Of a stretch of DNA of 64,000 nt, positions 17,873 through 26,087 are shown in pieces. Position numbers and translations under genes: made by a program. The stretch is from CAWIVH01 sp963839475. GTDB taxonomy: Bacteria; Acidobacteriota; UBA6911. Location of the stretch: NCBI GenBank assembly GCA_963839475.1, contig CAWIVH010000020.1, positions 310,001-374,000 of the forward strand. The letters run 5' to 3'. The notes beneath the pieces are model-generated. The model was given only the letters and a program-made list of their open reading frames with translations, was not told where the DNA came from and searched no databases. Every line of letters starts with the position of its first letter. Position 1 is the first letter of the stretch.

Positions 17873-19552
17873 TCAGGAAGACGGGCTGCCTTTTCTTAAA
17901 ATCTTCCCGGGCTTGGATCCGGCGTGCTCTCCTTTTTCCAGAACCAGGACACCGTTGACGAGGACATACTCGATCCCTATCGGGTATTGGTGGGGATTTT
18001 CGAATGTGGCGCGATCGATGATGCGGGCAGCATCGAAGATGGTGACGTCCGCTTTCTTGCCTTCCCGTAAAAGCCCTCGGTCGCCGATCCCGAGCTTTTC
18101 GGCATTTAGCGAGGTCATCTTGCGCACCGCCTCCTCGAGGGTGAGGACATGGTCCTCCCGGACATACTTTCCCAGGACCCGCGGGAACGTCCCGTACCAG
18201 CGAGGGTGCGGTTTGCCGGCGCCCAGCGGTCCGTCCGGGCGAACGGCGGAGCCGTCAGACCCGATCGAAACCCACGGCACTTTCATGGCATAGCGCACAT
18301 CGTCTTCGCTCATGAGGAAGTAGACAGCGGGCACCGATCCCTCCTCGTCCACGAGCAGATCAAAGACGACATCGGCCGGCTTTTTGCCGGTCATTTTAGC
18401 AATGTCTGCTACCGATTTCCCTTCAAAGGGCTTATTCCCGGCACTTTTAACGGAGGCAACCAGGCAGCCTTCCCAGCCGGTCATTGCGAGATAATGGTTG
18501 TACCACCCCGGGATGCCGGCATAGAGGTCGTTCTCGATGCGGCGGCGGTTGGCAGGATCCTTAAGCCGGCGCAGCATGCTGTCGCGCCCCCCTTCCATAG
18601 CCCAGGGCGGGACGAGCGCGACCAGGTTGTTCTGCCCCGCAACGTACGGGTACTGGTTTGCCGCCGCTCGGATCCCCCGGCTGCGCGCGTTTTCGATGAG
18701 GTCGCAGACCTCCTTCATTTTTCCCCAAAGGCGGCGATCGGCGATCTTAAGATGCAGCACTTCAACGGGCACCTGTGCCCTTTCCCCTACCTCCAGCGCT
18801 TCCTTCACCGCCGTATCGATTCCCTCCCCCTCGGTCCGGATATGGATGAGGAAGATCCCGCCAAACGGCTTCACTACCGACGCGAGTTCGCCAAGCTGCT
18901 GCGTCGTGTGGTAAGTATTCGGCGGCACCAAGAGGGCGCACGAGAGGCCAAAAGCACCGTCCTGCATGGCTTCTTGAACGAGATGCTTCATCTCGGCCAT
19001 TTCCGCCGCCGTGGGTTCGCGGCTTTCGTCGCCAATGATACAGCGGCGCACCTGCGTCGCCCCTACGAAGGACCCGACGTTGATGGAAAGGCCGCGACTC
19101 TCGAGGCGCTTGAAATATTCGCCCAGCGTCCGCCAGTCGACCTCGATTCCGTAAGGCGCCGATTTTGCCGCCCTCCCCTGAATCGGACCGGCTGAATCGG
19201 ATTCTCCGAGGATATCAGTGGTGACCCCCTGGCGCACCGCGCTCTGAGCGGTACCGTCAGCCAGCAGCGGAAAATCGGAATGGGTGTGGATATCAATGAA
19301 CCCGGGCGTCACGGTGAGCCCCCGAGCGTCGATTGCCCTGCGCGCTCGCGCGCGGTCTCCCTCCGTTATCCGCCCGATCTTTACGATGGTATCTCCGGTT
19401 ATGGCAACATCCGCTTCGACTCCGGCTGAGCCCGAGCCGTCGATCACCTGTCCGTTGACGATCACAAGGTCGTAAATCGGACCTTTCGATCCGCACGACA
19501 TCATTCCCGGAACCACCAGCATGACCACGGCGAACAGCATTCGATTTTTCAT
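17873..19552 (-). CDS. N-acyl-D-amino-acid deacylase family amidohydrolase, lipoprotein
   Basis: 559 residues. N-terminal lipobox GMMSC (Cys20) predicts a lipoprotein, so the enzyme is anchored in an envelope membrane. Amidohydrolase signature VTPGFIDIHTHSDF places metal ligands at His89 and His91; EVLHLKIAD around residue 270 and the late segment KPHPRWYGTFPRVLG are typical of D-aminoacylases (N-acyl-D-amino acid deacylases), which hydrolyse N-acyl-D-amino acids. Co-directional with the upstream serine hydrolase (66 bases) and downstream APC permease (50 bases). The set suggests turnover of D-amino-acid-containing peptides or peptidoglycan fragments. A dihydroorotase/hydantoinase-like substrate is possible. 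Confidence 0.88.
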   Translation of the reverse strand: MKNRMLFAVVMLVVPGMMSCGSKGPIYDLVIVNGQVIDGSGSAGVEADVAITGDTIVKIGRITEGDRARARRAIDARGLTVTPGFIDIHTHSDFPLLADGTAQSAVRQGVTTDILGESDSAGPIQGRAAKSAPYGIEVDWRTLGEYFKRLESRGLSINVGSFVGATQVRRCIIGDESREPTAAEMAEMKHLVQEAMQDGAFGLSCALLVPPNTYHTTQQLGELASVVKPFGGIFLIHIRTEGEGIDTAVKEALEVGERAQVPVEVLHLKIADRRLWGKMKEVCDLIENARSRGIRAAANQYPYVAGQNNLVALVPPWAMEGGRDSMLRRLKDPANRRRIENDLYAGIPGWYNHYLAMTGWEGCLVASVKSAGNKPFEGKSVADIAKMTGKKPADVVFDLLVDEEGSVPAVYFLMSEDDVRYAMKVPWVSIGSDGSAVRPDGPLGAGKPHPRWYGTFPRVLGKYVREDHVLTLEEAVRKMTSLNAEKLGIGDRGLLREGKKADVTIFDAARIIDRATFENPHQYPIGIEYVLVNGVLVLEKGEHAGSKPGKILRKGSPSS

Positions 19553-19618
19553 GTTTTCAAACCTTTGATCAACCCAGCCTCATAACTGCGGCTGCCAGGA
19601 AGTAGTAATGGCCTGGCG

Positions 19619-20845
19619 CTAATCCTCGATCGCCGCGATTACGCTGGTTATGAATCCATTGGCGTTTCTGATCCAACGGACGACTGCGACAATATCATGC
19701 TCCGAGTCGATGTAAATCACATTCTCACCATTGCCTAGGAATGCAATCGCTGAAGCGGGAGCAGCGCTGTACATTTGCCGCCCCGAACGACCATTGACGA
19801 CCGGGTTGAGCGTATTGAGGAACCAATTCATGTAGCCATACCCCGTATTGGCAGGCCCGGGTGATTTTGCCAACTCAATCCAGCTTTCGGGAACGATATT
19901 CCGGCCGCCCCATTTCCCGCCGTTCAAGAAGAGATACCCAAACCGCGCGAGGTCCCAGGAACTGATGAACATGCCTCCGCCAAAATGGCCTCCGCCCGTG
20001 ACCGATTTCATGCGACGGCCATCGATGGTGACCCAGGCGTTATCATAGGCTTCCCAATGCCATGTGTCGGAGGCACCAATCGGATCCATGACTCTTTCCC
20101 GGAGCACCTCGGGAAGCGGGCGCTTCCAAACATGCAATGCCGCAAGCGCGAGCACGTTAACCCGGGTATCGTTGTATTTATAAAACGAGCCGGGCTCGTG
20201 CATCTCGCGGTTGGCCCACTGATCGGGCTTTTGTCCCGCCGGGGGACGATCGGCCCAGTCAGGCTTATCCCAAAGGATTCCAGACCAATCGCTGGTTTGA
20301 CGGAGCAGATGCTCCCATGTGATTTTACGGTTGTGTTCAGAGGCAAAGAGGTCCACACCTGCCGGCATACTATTTTCAGCCGGCGCCTTCAAATCCCGGA
20401 TAAGCTCGTCACAGTACGCGAGACCAACCACCGTCGACAGAAAAGTCTTGGTGACGCTAAAAGTCATGTCCGCCCGGTTCGTGTCACCCCATTCCGCGGC
20501 TACGTAACCATGGCGAATGATGATGCCGTTGACCCCGGTCCGTTCCTGCGCCGGACCTATCAGCTTGTTGTAGGGAGCCTCATTGCGAAATGTGTTTAGA
20601 ATGTCCTCAGCCAGGTTCCTGGTATTCGGATTCTGATTGGCTATCGAAAATTGAATAGCTGCAACCAGTTTCGCCGGGTCAAATCCCAGCTCCGCCGGAG
20701 ACTTCCTGTCCCATTTACCTTTCTCCGGAAAATAGTGCGACGAGGACGTTTGTTTGTGCTGAGCCGGCAAAAGCCCCAGGCAGAACAGCGACACCACAAC
20801 AATTACGGCCACTGCCGATATTCTTTTCAACCAGCCTCCCTTCAT
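19619..20845 (-). CDS. Serine hydrolase, beta-lactamase/D-peptidase (class C) family, exported
   Basis: 408 residues from ATG 20845. Signal peptide of ~28 residues (RISAVAVIVVVSLFCLGLL). The nucleophile motif SVTK (Ser130-Lys133) and a YKYND segment at 222-226, where this family has its YxN Tyr, identify a class C beta-lactamase/DD-peptidase fold. Members include D-aminopeptidases, esterases and 6-aminohexanoate-dimer hydrolases; the general look (TFSVTKTF, SGILWDKPDWADR) is closest to the last. First gene of the probable operon with the D-aminoacylase-like lipoprotein and APC permease. Substrate not determined; a true antibiotic beta-lactamase is unlikely given this context. Confidence 0.87.
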   Translation of the reverse strand: MKGGWLKRISAVAVIVVVSLFCLGLLPAQHKQTSSSHYFPEKGKWDRKSPAELGFDPAKLVAAIQFSIANQNPNTRNLAEDILNTFRNEAPYNKLIGPAQERTGVNGIIIRHGYVAAEWGDTNRADMTFSVTKTFLSTVVGLAYCDELIRDLKAPAENSMPAGVDLFASEHNRKITWEHLLRQTSDWSGILWDKPDWADRPPAGQKPDQWANREMHEPGSFYKYNDTRVNVLALAALHVWKRPLPEVLRERVMDPIGASDTWHWEAYDNAWVTIDGRRMKSVTGGGHFGGGMFISSWDLARFGYLFLNGGKWGGRNIVPESWIELAKSPGPANTGYGYMNWFLNTLNPVVNGRSGRQMYSAAPASAIAFLGNGENVIYIDSEHDIVAVVRWIRNANGFITSVIAAIED

Positions 20846-20939
20846 CACAGCATGATGCAGCCCTTCAACCGGTACCCGTGCTTTCTTCTCTGCATTGAGA
20901 GTTACCTTCACAACCCGTGTCGATTCCTTTGCTCGGCGC

Positions 20940-21374
20940 ATGAATCGCGAAGGATTATATCCGAGGAAGGCCTTGCATCACGGAAATTCTCAGACCTGCG
21001 AGGCCTCCCCATTAGCCGCACAGGCATACAGTTTCCGCTTTGTGACGTCGCATGTGTTCGTTGTGACCGAGGAAGGCCAGGATGTGAAATACGAGGTGCG
21101 GCTGGGTGGCATCCTTGGGTATGTGGTCCGCAGAAACGGGGTCAAGGTGACCGAGCTTACGCGCGGATTCGCGCGTTACATGATGTCCGCGGGTATCTTG
21201 CTCATTACCTGCTGGTGTCTCGAGATCCTGGCCGGCATAGGCTCCACTTTTTTGCCCGACGCATTTACCGGAATCCGGCAGGGGATTGCTTACTGGATTG
21301 TGCCGGTGGCTTTTCTGGGCGCCCTACCCTTGTCATGGTATTTGAAGCTGCAACTTCAGGGCCGTGATCATTAA
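20940..21374 (+). CDS. Small membrane protein of unknown function
   Basis: At most 144 residues, divergent from the serine hydrolase gene. The N-terminal half is unconvincing and the start could be further in, for example GTG 21043. The supported part has a short beta-like segment (VFVVTEEGQDVKYEVRLGG) and two hydrophobic helices (MSAGILLITCWCLEILAGI and WIVPVAFLGALPLSWYLKL). No family recognised. No clear ribosome binding site seen. Given the plausible C-terminal half and lack of a competing gene, I keep it as a hypothetical. Confidence 0.45.
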   Translation: MNREGLYPRKALHHGNSQTCEASPLAAQAYSFRFVTSHVFVVTEEGQDVKYEVRLGGILGYVVRRNGVKVTELTRGFARYMMSAGILLITCWCLEILAGIGSTFLPDAFTGIRQGIAYWIVPVAFLGALPLSWYLKLQLQGRDH

Positions 21375-21485
21375 ATAGTGTCCGGCCAGAATTACCCCAA
21401 TTCGATTTATACGATACTCAGCCATCTCATCGTACTTTGAACCGAAGAGATTTTGGGTTGACACCCTTTTGCATTTTGAGATTTG

Positions 21486-22124
21486 CTAAAGACCATGCTT
21501 GCGCACAAAAACCTCGGCCTTTTTCCGAGTAGCGGGTCGCGAGTTCCGGAGCTGTTTGCGGACAAACCTGGCAATGGCTGCCTTATCCTCAATTTGATCG
21601 AAGAACCTATCGAAAGATTGGATAGTGTGGCCGAGGACGATATTGTGGCATTCTGGCGTAGTGTATTTTGCCTTTTCTGCCTTTAGCAGCTCGCACACAA
21701 TAGGTCCGCTCAAAACAGGTTTAGCGAGGGCAATCGATGAAGCGCAGCCTATGACATTTGCCGCAGGGATGAGGGCTGTGCCGGTGATCGGAGCGAAAAA
21801 CTTCTCGAAAATCGACTCGAAACGATTTTCCGTATCCACTGCGCACAAATTGGCAATGATACGCGCCGCATCGCAACGGATAAATGTGTTACTGCATTGC
21901 AGTAGGCGGATAAAAACCTCTATTCGCGGATAAAGCACGGCTGGGTATTTTTCGCTGACAAAGCGAAGAATTTTGGCACAGCCGAATTTGATGGCTGCTG
22001 TCTGGTGATTTAATCCTGTCACGAGAGCCGAAAGCATGGCAGGATTTCCAGCAGCTTCTTCGGCCATCTCTTCCTTGCGACTGCCTTTCTGCGCGACTCG
22101 ACGGAAAATATCAGTCGCTGTCAT
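21486..22124 (-). CDS. HEAT/armadillo-repeat-like helical protein
   Basis: 212 residues, almost entirely amphipathic helix pairs with HEAT-like spacing: ALVTGLNHQTAAIKFGCAKI, then FIRLLQCSNTFIRCDAARII, with the conserved Asp/Arg turn residues. Cytoplasmic, no signal. AGAGG precedes the ATG by 8-9 bases. Similar small HEAT proteins act as scaffolds or bind nucleic acids, but nothing here indicates a partner. It lies between the unknown membrane protein and the GNAT-YoaP gene; the minus-strand order with the latter could mean co-transcription (about 160 bases apart). Confidence 0.65.
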   Translation of the reverse strand: MTATDIFRRVAQKGSRKEEMAEEAAGNPAMLSALVTGLNHQTAAIKFGCAKILRFVSEKYPAVLYPRIEVFIRLLQCSNTFIRCDAARIIANLCAVDTENRFESIFEKFFAPITGTALIPAANVIGCASSIALAKPVLSGPIVCELLKAEKAKYTTPECHNIVLGHTIQSFDRFFDQIEDKAAIARFVRKQLRNSRPATRKKAEVFVRKHGL

Positions 22125-22283
22125 AATAGTGTACCTCTGTTCCCTGGAAGCATCTTACTTCTCTCCGGGTCATTGCGGAAATTGCGACTGCAGATTGAAC
22201 ATTCAAAGGTATCAGGCCAGGTTTCCCCTGATTCGAATTCCAGGCTGCGCGCCTGCCGGCCGGTCCCGGGAATCGAGGCCATT

Positions 22284-23072
22284 TCAGCCTGACACGGCTT
22301 TGTTCATCTTCTTCATGATGTTCCGGAATCTGGTTTTGCTGATTTGATGATCGGACAGGATTGTGCCATTGTAGATGATGTTGAACACCGCATAGGGGGT
22401 GGGGGCAATCTGCGCGTCGCGGGCGGAGTTGAGAGTCACGTGCCTGGGGTGGAGTCCGAATTCCTTCTCTGCGATCTCACCGATTTCTCGTGCGAACTTT
22501 ACTCCGTGCGGGCACTGGTTCGCGTGGATGATGGTCAGGCCCTCGGCGTAGTTTTCCATGCTTTCGGCCGTGGGCCGCAAAAATGCTGGGGAGGGTGCGT
22601 TCTTCCTCAACTTGCTCACGAGCAGCTCATAATCGGGCGGCGCTGCATCGACCACTTCGAAACCGCATTTGAGAAAGAGATCGCTCGAGGCCAGCCACGG
22701 TTTCCTGCGCGCAACCACGGCCACTCCCTGCATTTTTGCTTTCCTGGCATCTTCCATACATTCCTGAACCAGGCGGATTGCATGTCCCTTGTGCTGGTAC
22801 TTTTTATAAAACGTCCAAATGCAATGAATGAACATGTACCCCGCGGCGCTGACCGCACGCCATGCCAGTTCTCCAGGCAGGTATTCGATATATCCGCACT
22901 GCCGGTTATCCCCAGTCAAAAGGACCCTGGCATGCAGACCGGCATTGAAATGCTCCGTCATCCACGCGGTTTTGCATCGATGCCCTTCATGCTTGATGTT
23001 TTTGATGCCGCAGCATGGGAGTTCCCCCAGCCGGGCGGGTGTGATCTCAACAACGCTGGCCTGATCCTCCAT
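22284..23072 (-). CDS. GNAT acetyltransferase with C-terminal YoaP-like domain
   Basis: 262 residues in two parts. Residues ~1-150 are a GNAT N-acetyltransferase: the acetyl-CoA loop is KYQHKGHAIRLVQEC and FLKCGFEVVD is the last strand/helix. Residues ~175-260 resemble the YoaP C-terminal domain (thioredoxin-like fold), including HANQCPHG with a single Cys and the closing KTRFRNIMKK. Bacillus YoaP has the same order. GGAGGTG lies six bases before the ATG, a strong ribosome binding site. Acetyl acceptor unknown. It sits 189 bases upstream, in transcription downstream, of the one-carbon pair, on the same strand. Confidence 0.85.
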   Translation of the reverse strand: MEDQASVVEITPARLGELPCCGIKNIKHEGHRCKTAWMTEHFNAGLHARVLLTGDNRQCGYIEYLPGELAWRAVSAAGYMFIHCIWTFYKKYQHKGHAIRLVQECMEDARKAKMQGVAVVARRKPWLASSDLFLKCGFEVVDAAPPDYELLVSKLRKNAPSPAFLRPTAESMENYAEGLTIIHANQCPHGVKFAREIGEIAEKEFGLHPRHVTLNSARDAQIAPTPYAVFNIIYNGTILSDHQISKTRFRNIMKKMNKAVSG

Positions 23073-23261
23073 AGTGACACCTCCAGGGCTGCGTTAAAGA
23101 GCTTCCGGCAAAATTCTCGGTATCTGGATTCATAGGTCATCCTGTCGCTCCAGATCGATATCGCATCTATGCATGCCTGAGGTTCAGGTTTTCGGCGGCC
23201 GTCCCTTCTGCGCCCAATCGCGCCAGCGCTTCCGTGAGCGCAACGCCGCGCGCCACAAGCC

Positions 23262-24077
23262 TCACGTGGTTGCCGCCGGTTTCATAAAATCGAGTTTTCC
23301 GCTCCGGTAGTATTTCAGGTACCTGCCGCAGTGTTCGTCCCGGCCGATCAGCGCCTCCGCTGCCATGATTCTGGCCACTGTTCCTTCATCGCAGGGATCG
23401 ATGATTCCCGCGTCCAGTCCGCGTCCCAGGAGCAGGATCAGGAACGTCTCGTTAAAAAGCCTACGGATCGGCAGGCCAAAGCTCACATTGCTCACCCCGG
23501 CGCTGATGTGAACGTTCGGGAAAAGGGCGCGAATCCTGGCAACTGATTCCAGCATTGCCGGCCCATGTTCCGTCCCGGTGCTGATGGGAAACACGCAGGG
23601 ATCAACATAGATGTCATCATCCGGAATGCCCTCCCCGCGCAGCCGCTCGACCAGGCGCGCTGCTGTTGCTACGCGGTCGTCCACACCGACCGGAGTAGCG
23701 TCGCCCGCCATGCACAGCGCGACGATTCGGGCGTTGTGCTTTTTGACCAGAGGCAACACAGCAGCCAGGCGGGCCTCATCGTCCGTAATCGAGTTGATGA
23801 TCGGCCTGCGACGGCAAAGAGGGATGGCCGCTGCCAGAGCCACAGGGTCGGCACTATCCAGACATAGCGGGACATCCGTGACTGCCTGAACTACCTCCAC
23901 CAGCCAAGAGAGGAGTTCAACTTCGCGGCCGGCAATTCCACCATTGATGTCGAGCACGTCGGCTCCGGCGGCCACTTGCTTGAGCGCCTCTGTGCGTATC
24001 AGGTCGGCATCGCCCCGCAGAACCGCTTCATGGATTCGTTTCCGGGTGGCGTTGATACGTTCGCCGATAATGAGCAC
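23262..24077 (-). CDS. Methyltetrahydrofolate:corrinoid methyltransferase (AcsE/MeTr-like)
   Basis: 271 residues, a pterin-binding TIM barrel. Motifs: GERINATRK at the N-terminus, GADVLDINGG with the folate-binding Asp, PIINSITDDE, and GVSNVSFGLP with the Asn that protonates N5 in AcsE. No cobalamin-binding or zinc domain is attached, unlike MetH, so the enzyme would hand the methyl group of CH3-THF to a separate corrinoid protein, not seen in the window. Start is GTG 24077 with AAGGAG six bases upstream. It follows the reductase gene by 42 bases, so the pair is almost certainly one operon. Confidence 0.9.
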   Translation of the reverse strand: MLIIGERINATRKRIHEAVLRGDADLIRTEALKQVAAGADVLDINGGIAGREVELLSWLVEVVQAVTDVPLCLDSADPVALAAAIPLCRRRPIINSITDDEARLAAVLPLVKKHNARIVALCMAGDATPVGVDDRVATAARLVERLRGEGIPDDDIYVDPCVFPISTGTEHGPAMLESVARIRALFPNVHISAGVSNVSFGLPIRRLFNETFLILLLGRGLDAGIIDPCDEGTVARIMAAEALIGRDEHCGRYLKYYRSGKLDFMKPAATT

Positions 24078-24119
24078 GGTGTACTCCTTTCCATTATCCA
24101 GTCGATACGAGTCTGCATC

Positions 24120-25682
24120 TCAAATGTCTTTATCGCGATCCGGGTGCTTCAGCTCGATCCGACGATTCAGGTTATCCAGGCCTGCGAGACGATTGGCCAA
24201 TGCATTCGTGTGATCGAGCCCCCAATCACGCGGCGGAATCAGCGTTCGCCCGAATCTCCTCGGATCTTGATTTGAGGCTGCTGAATTCAAGTACACATCA
24301 TTCCAGATGCATCGGCGGCGAGGTTCCGCTTCGCAGGTGCCGTCCTGCCGGGAGCCGCCGCAGGGACCGTTGCGCAGGCCCTTATAGCACCAACGCATGG
24401 TGCAGCCTGCGAATGCCAGATGCTCCTGGATGCAATCCCCGCAATCCACGCAGCCGAGGATCGCTTTCCTGAAAAGGGTGGAAACCCCCAGAAACCGGCA
24501 CCAGAATCTACGCCGCCAGGCAGCATATTCCGACTCGTCCCCGCAAGGATGCAACCTCGAGGATAAAAATCGGGCTCCCACGGAATCGGGTTTTATCCCA
24601 TAGCGGTGGACGAGGTCGGCGAACCGGAATTTCGCATGCTTCCGGGCTCTGGTCTGGCCGCACTGGTATTCCGCATTGCCGTCGCTCAAGCCGTCGGCGC
24701 CTCGGGGAAAAAGGTAAAATTCGCCGGGACAATCGAATATCAGGTCCTCCATCCGATGCTTCCAATCGGAGCCAATTTCCAGAGACCGTTCGATCATAGC
24801 CAGAAAGTCCCTGTGGGTGAGGCCGAATCCGCCAAGATGGGCGCCGGCGAAGCCGAGGTCTCTCACCGCGGCAATCATAAGTGCGGCGCGCTCCATTCGT
24901 TCCGGCTTCTTCTCCAGGTTAAGGCGCCGGAGGAGATCGTCGCTCACCACGCAGCCTGCAATTTCCCCTTCGGCCATTAAGCGTGCAATCGAAGCGGTCG
25001 GCACATAAATATCGGCAACCACCGGGAAGTGGCCGAGTCCCTCCCGGTCCAGATACTGCTTCAGCTCATTAAGCTTGCGGAGGTTAAAACCAATCTGCGT
25101 GATGATGAATCGCGCGCCGGCAGCAATTTTCAGCTCCAGCTTGTAATATTGCATCATCTGATCGGATTCACCGCACTTGAAAGGATTGACAACGGCGCCA
25201 GCCAGAAAATCGAATGGGGCGCTGCGAGCCCGGCGAATCCCCACCTCGTACTGGATCCCGGCGCACATCTCCTCAATAAGGCGCAGGATGAGGACGGAAT
25301 CCAGATCGTAGACGGGCTTACCCTTTCCCTGAAACGCCTCCTTCTGAGCATCTCCGGTCAAGGCGAGGATATTTTCGGCCTGGAGGCGGGCGAGCGCGTG
25401 CAGCCGGCCTTCGACGAAGCTTCGGTTTCCGTCTTTTCCCGTCAGATGCGCCACCGGGGTGAGACCATGCTCGTTGACAAAAGGGATGAACGCTTCAGGG
25501 GGCAATGCCGGGTGACCGCCGGGCAAATCAGTCAGGCTGATGATCCGAATGCCGTTCGGCTCAAGGGCAGCGTCGCGGACGAAACTCTCTGCCTCGGGGA
25601 CGGTGTGGTCTCTTCCAAGTACCAGTTCTACAGAATGGAAAAAGGTCCGGTTGTGAAGCGCCGTCCTCAGGAAATTCTCCAT
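24120..25682 (-). CDS. Methylenetetrahydrofolate reductase fused to MetV-type C-terminal domain
   Basis: 520 residues. Residues ~1-300 are a MetF-type TIM barrel (HSVELVLGRDHT, NILALTGDAQ, FIITQIGF) that reduces methylene-THF to methyl-THF with FAD. Residues ~330-500 are the MTHFR C-terminal domain: many Cys, including VDCGDCIQEHLAFAGC and GLRNGPCGGSRQDGTC, expected to bind zinc and/or an Fe-S cluster. In acetogens the two parts are usually separate subunits (MetF and MetV). Here they are one chain. The next gene is a methyl-THF methyltransferase, giving a two-step route to a methylated corrinoid. No riboswitch was recognised upstream. Confidence 0.88.
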   Translation of the reverse strand: MENFLRTALHNRTFFHSVELVLGRDHTVPEAESFVRDAALEPNGIRIISLTDLPGGHPALPPEAFIPFVNEHGLTPVAHLTGKDGNRSFVEGRLHALARLQAENILALTGDAQKEAFQGKGKPVYDLDSVLILRLIEEMCAGIQYEVGIRRARSAPFDFLAGAVVNPFKCGESDQMMQYYKLELKIAAGARFIITQIGFNLRKLNELKQYLDREGLGHFPVVADIYVPTASIARLMAEGEIAGCVVSDDLLRRLNLEKKPERMERAALMIAAVRDLGFAGAHLGGFGLTHRDFLAMIERSLEIGSDWKHRMEDLIFDCPGEFYLFPRGADGLSDGNAEYQCGQTRARKHAKFRFADLVHRYGIKPDSVGARFLSSRLHPCGDESEYAAWRRRFWCRFLGVSTLFRKAILGCVDCGDCIQEHLAFAGCTMRWCYKGLRNGPCGGSRQDGTCEAEPRRRCIWNDVYLNSAASNQDPRRFGRTLIPPRDWGLDHTNALANRLAGLDNLNRRIELKHPDRDKDI

Positions 25683-26087
25683 GCTTCACTCGCTCTCTGC
25701 CGGCGCCGGGACTCGGGCGGGATGGAAAATTCCCAGGAGATCCGCGGACCCGCAATCTATAAGTATTGGAAGAAGGGCCAAAAGCCGCAAATCAGCTTAC
25801 TTTGCAAAAATCAGGATATAGGATTTATTGCGGATGCCAAAGGCGAAATTCGCCAGCGCATGGGTCGATCGGACCGCCCGGCAGGCAGATCCCGTATGAA
25901 ATGAACCAGGGTGAGCACGAACGGGGCAACCCATGAGCCGTTTTGCAGCAAATTGGCAAAATCCTGTTTGGCCGATGATTTTTGCTTCGAAAATTTTGCG
26001 GCCCTGTTTGGGGAAAGGCAGGATATCATGGGCGTAGAAACTCAATGGGTCCCTGAAACGAACAAAGCCTCGGGAGTGACCGTTGTT
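25683..26087. other. Intergenic region between divergent reductase operon and fucosidase gene
   Basis: About 400 bases with no supportable gene. It must hold the promoters of both divergent transcripts. I see AT-rich stretches around 25960-26010 but no promoter pair I would defend, and no B12 box or other recognisable riboswitch core. An in-frame extension of the fucosidase upstream to 25911 lacks signal-peptide sense. Confidence 0.4.

Noticed and set aside
19619..20845. Antibiotic-resistance beta-lactamase
   Set aside because: SxxK fold is shared by many hydrolases; context and sequence style point to a peptidase/amide hydrolase.
22225..22255. T-loop-like ATTCGAAT with flanking stem, possible tRNA
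   Set aside because: No acceptor stem, anticodon arm or CCA context can be drawn around it.
25683..25910. Cobalamin or SAM riboswitch ahead of the one-carbon operon
   Set aside because: No B12 box or SAM core found by eye; only expected from gene content.
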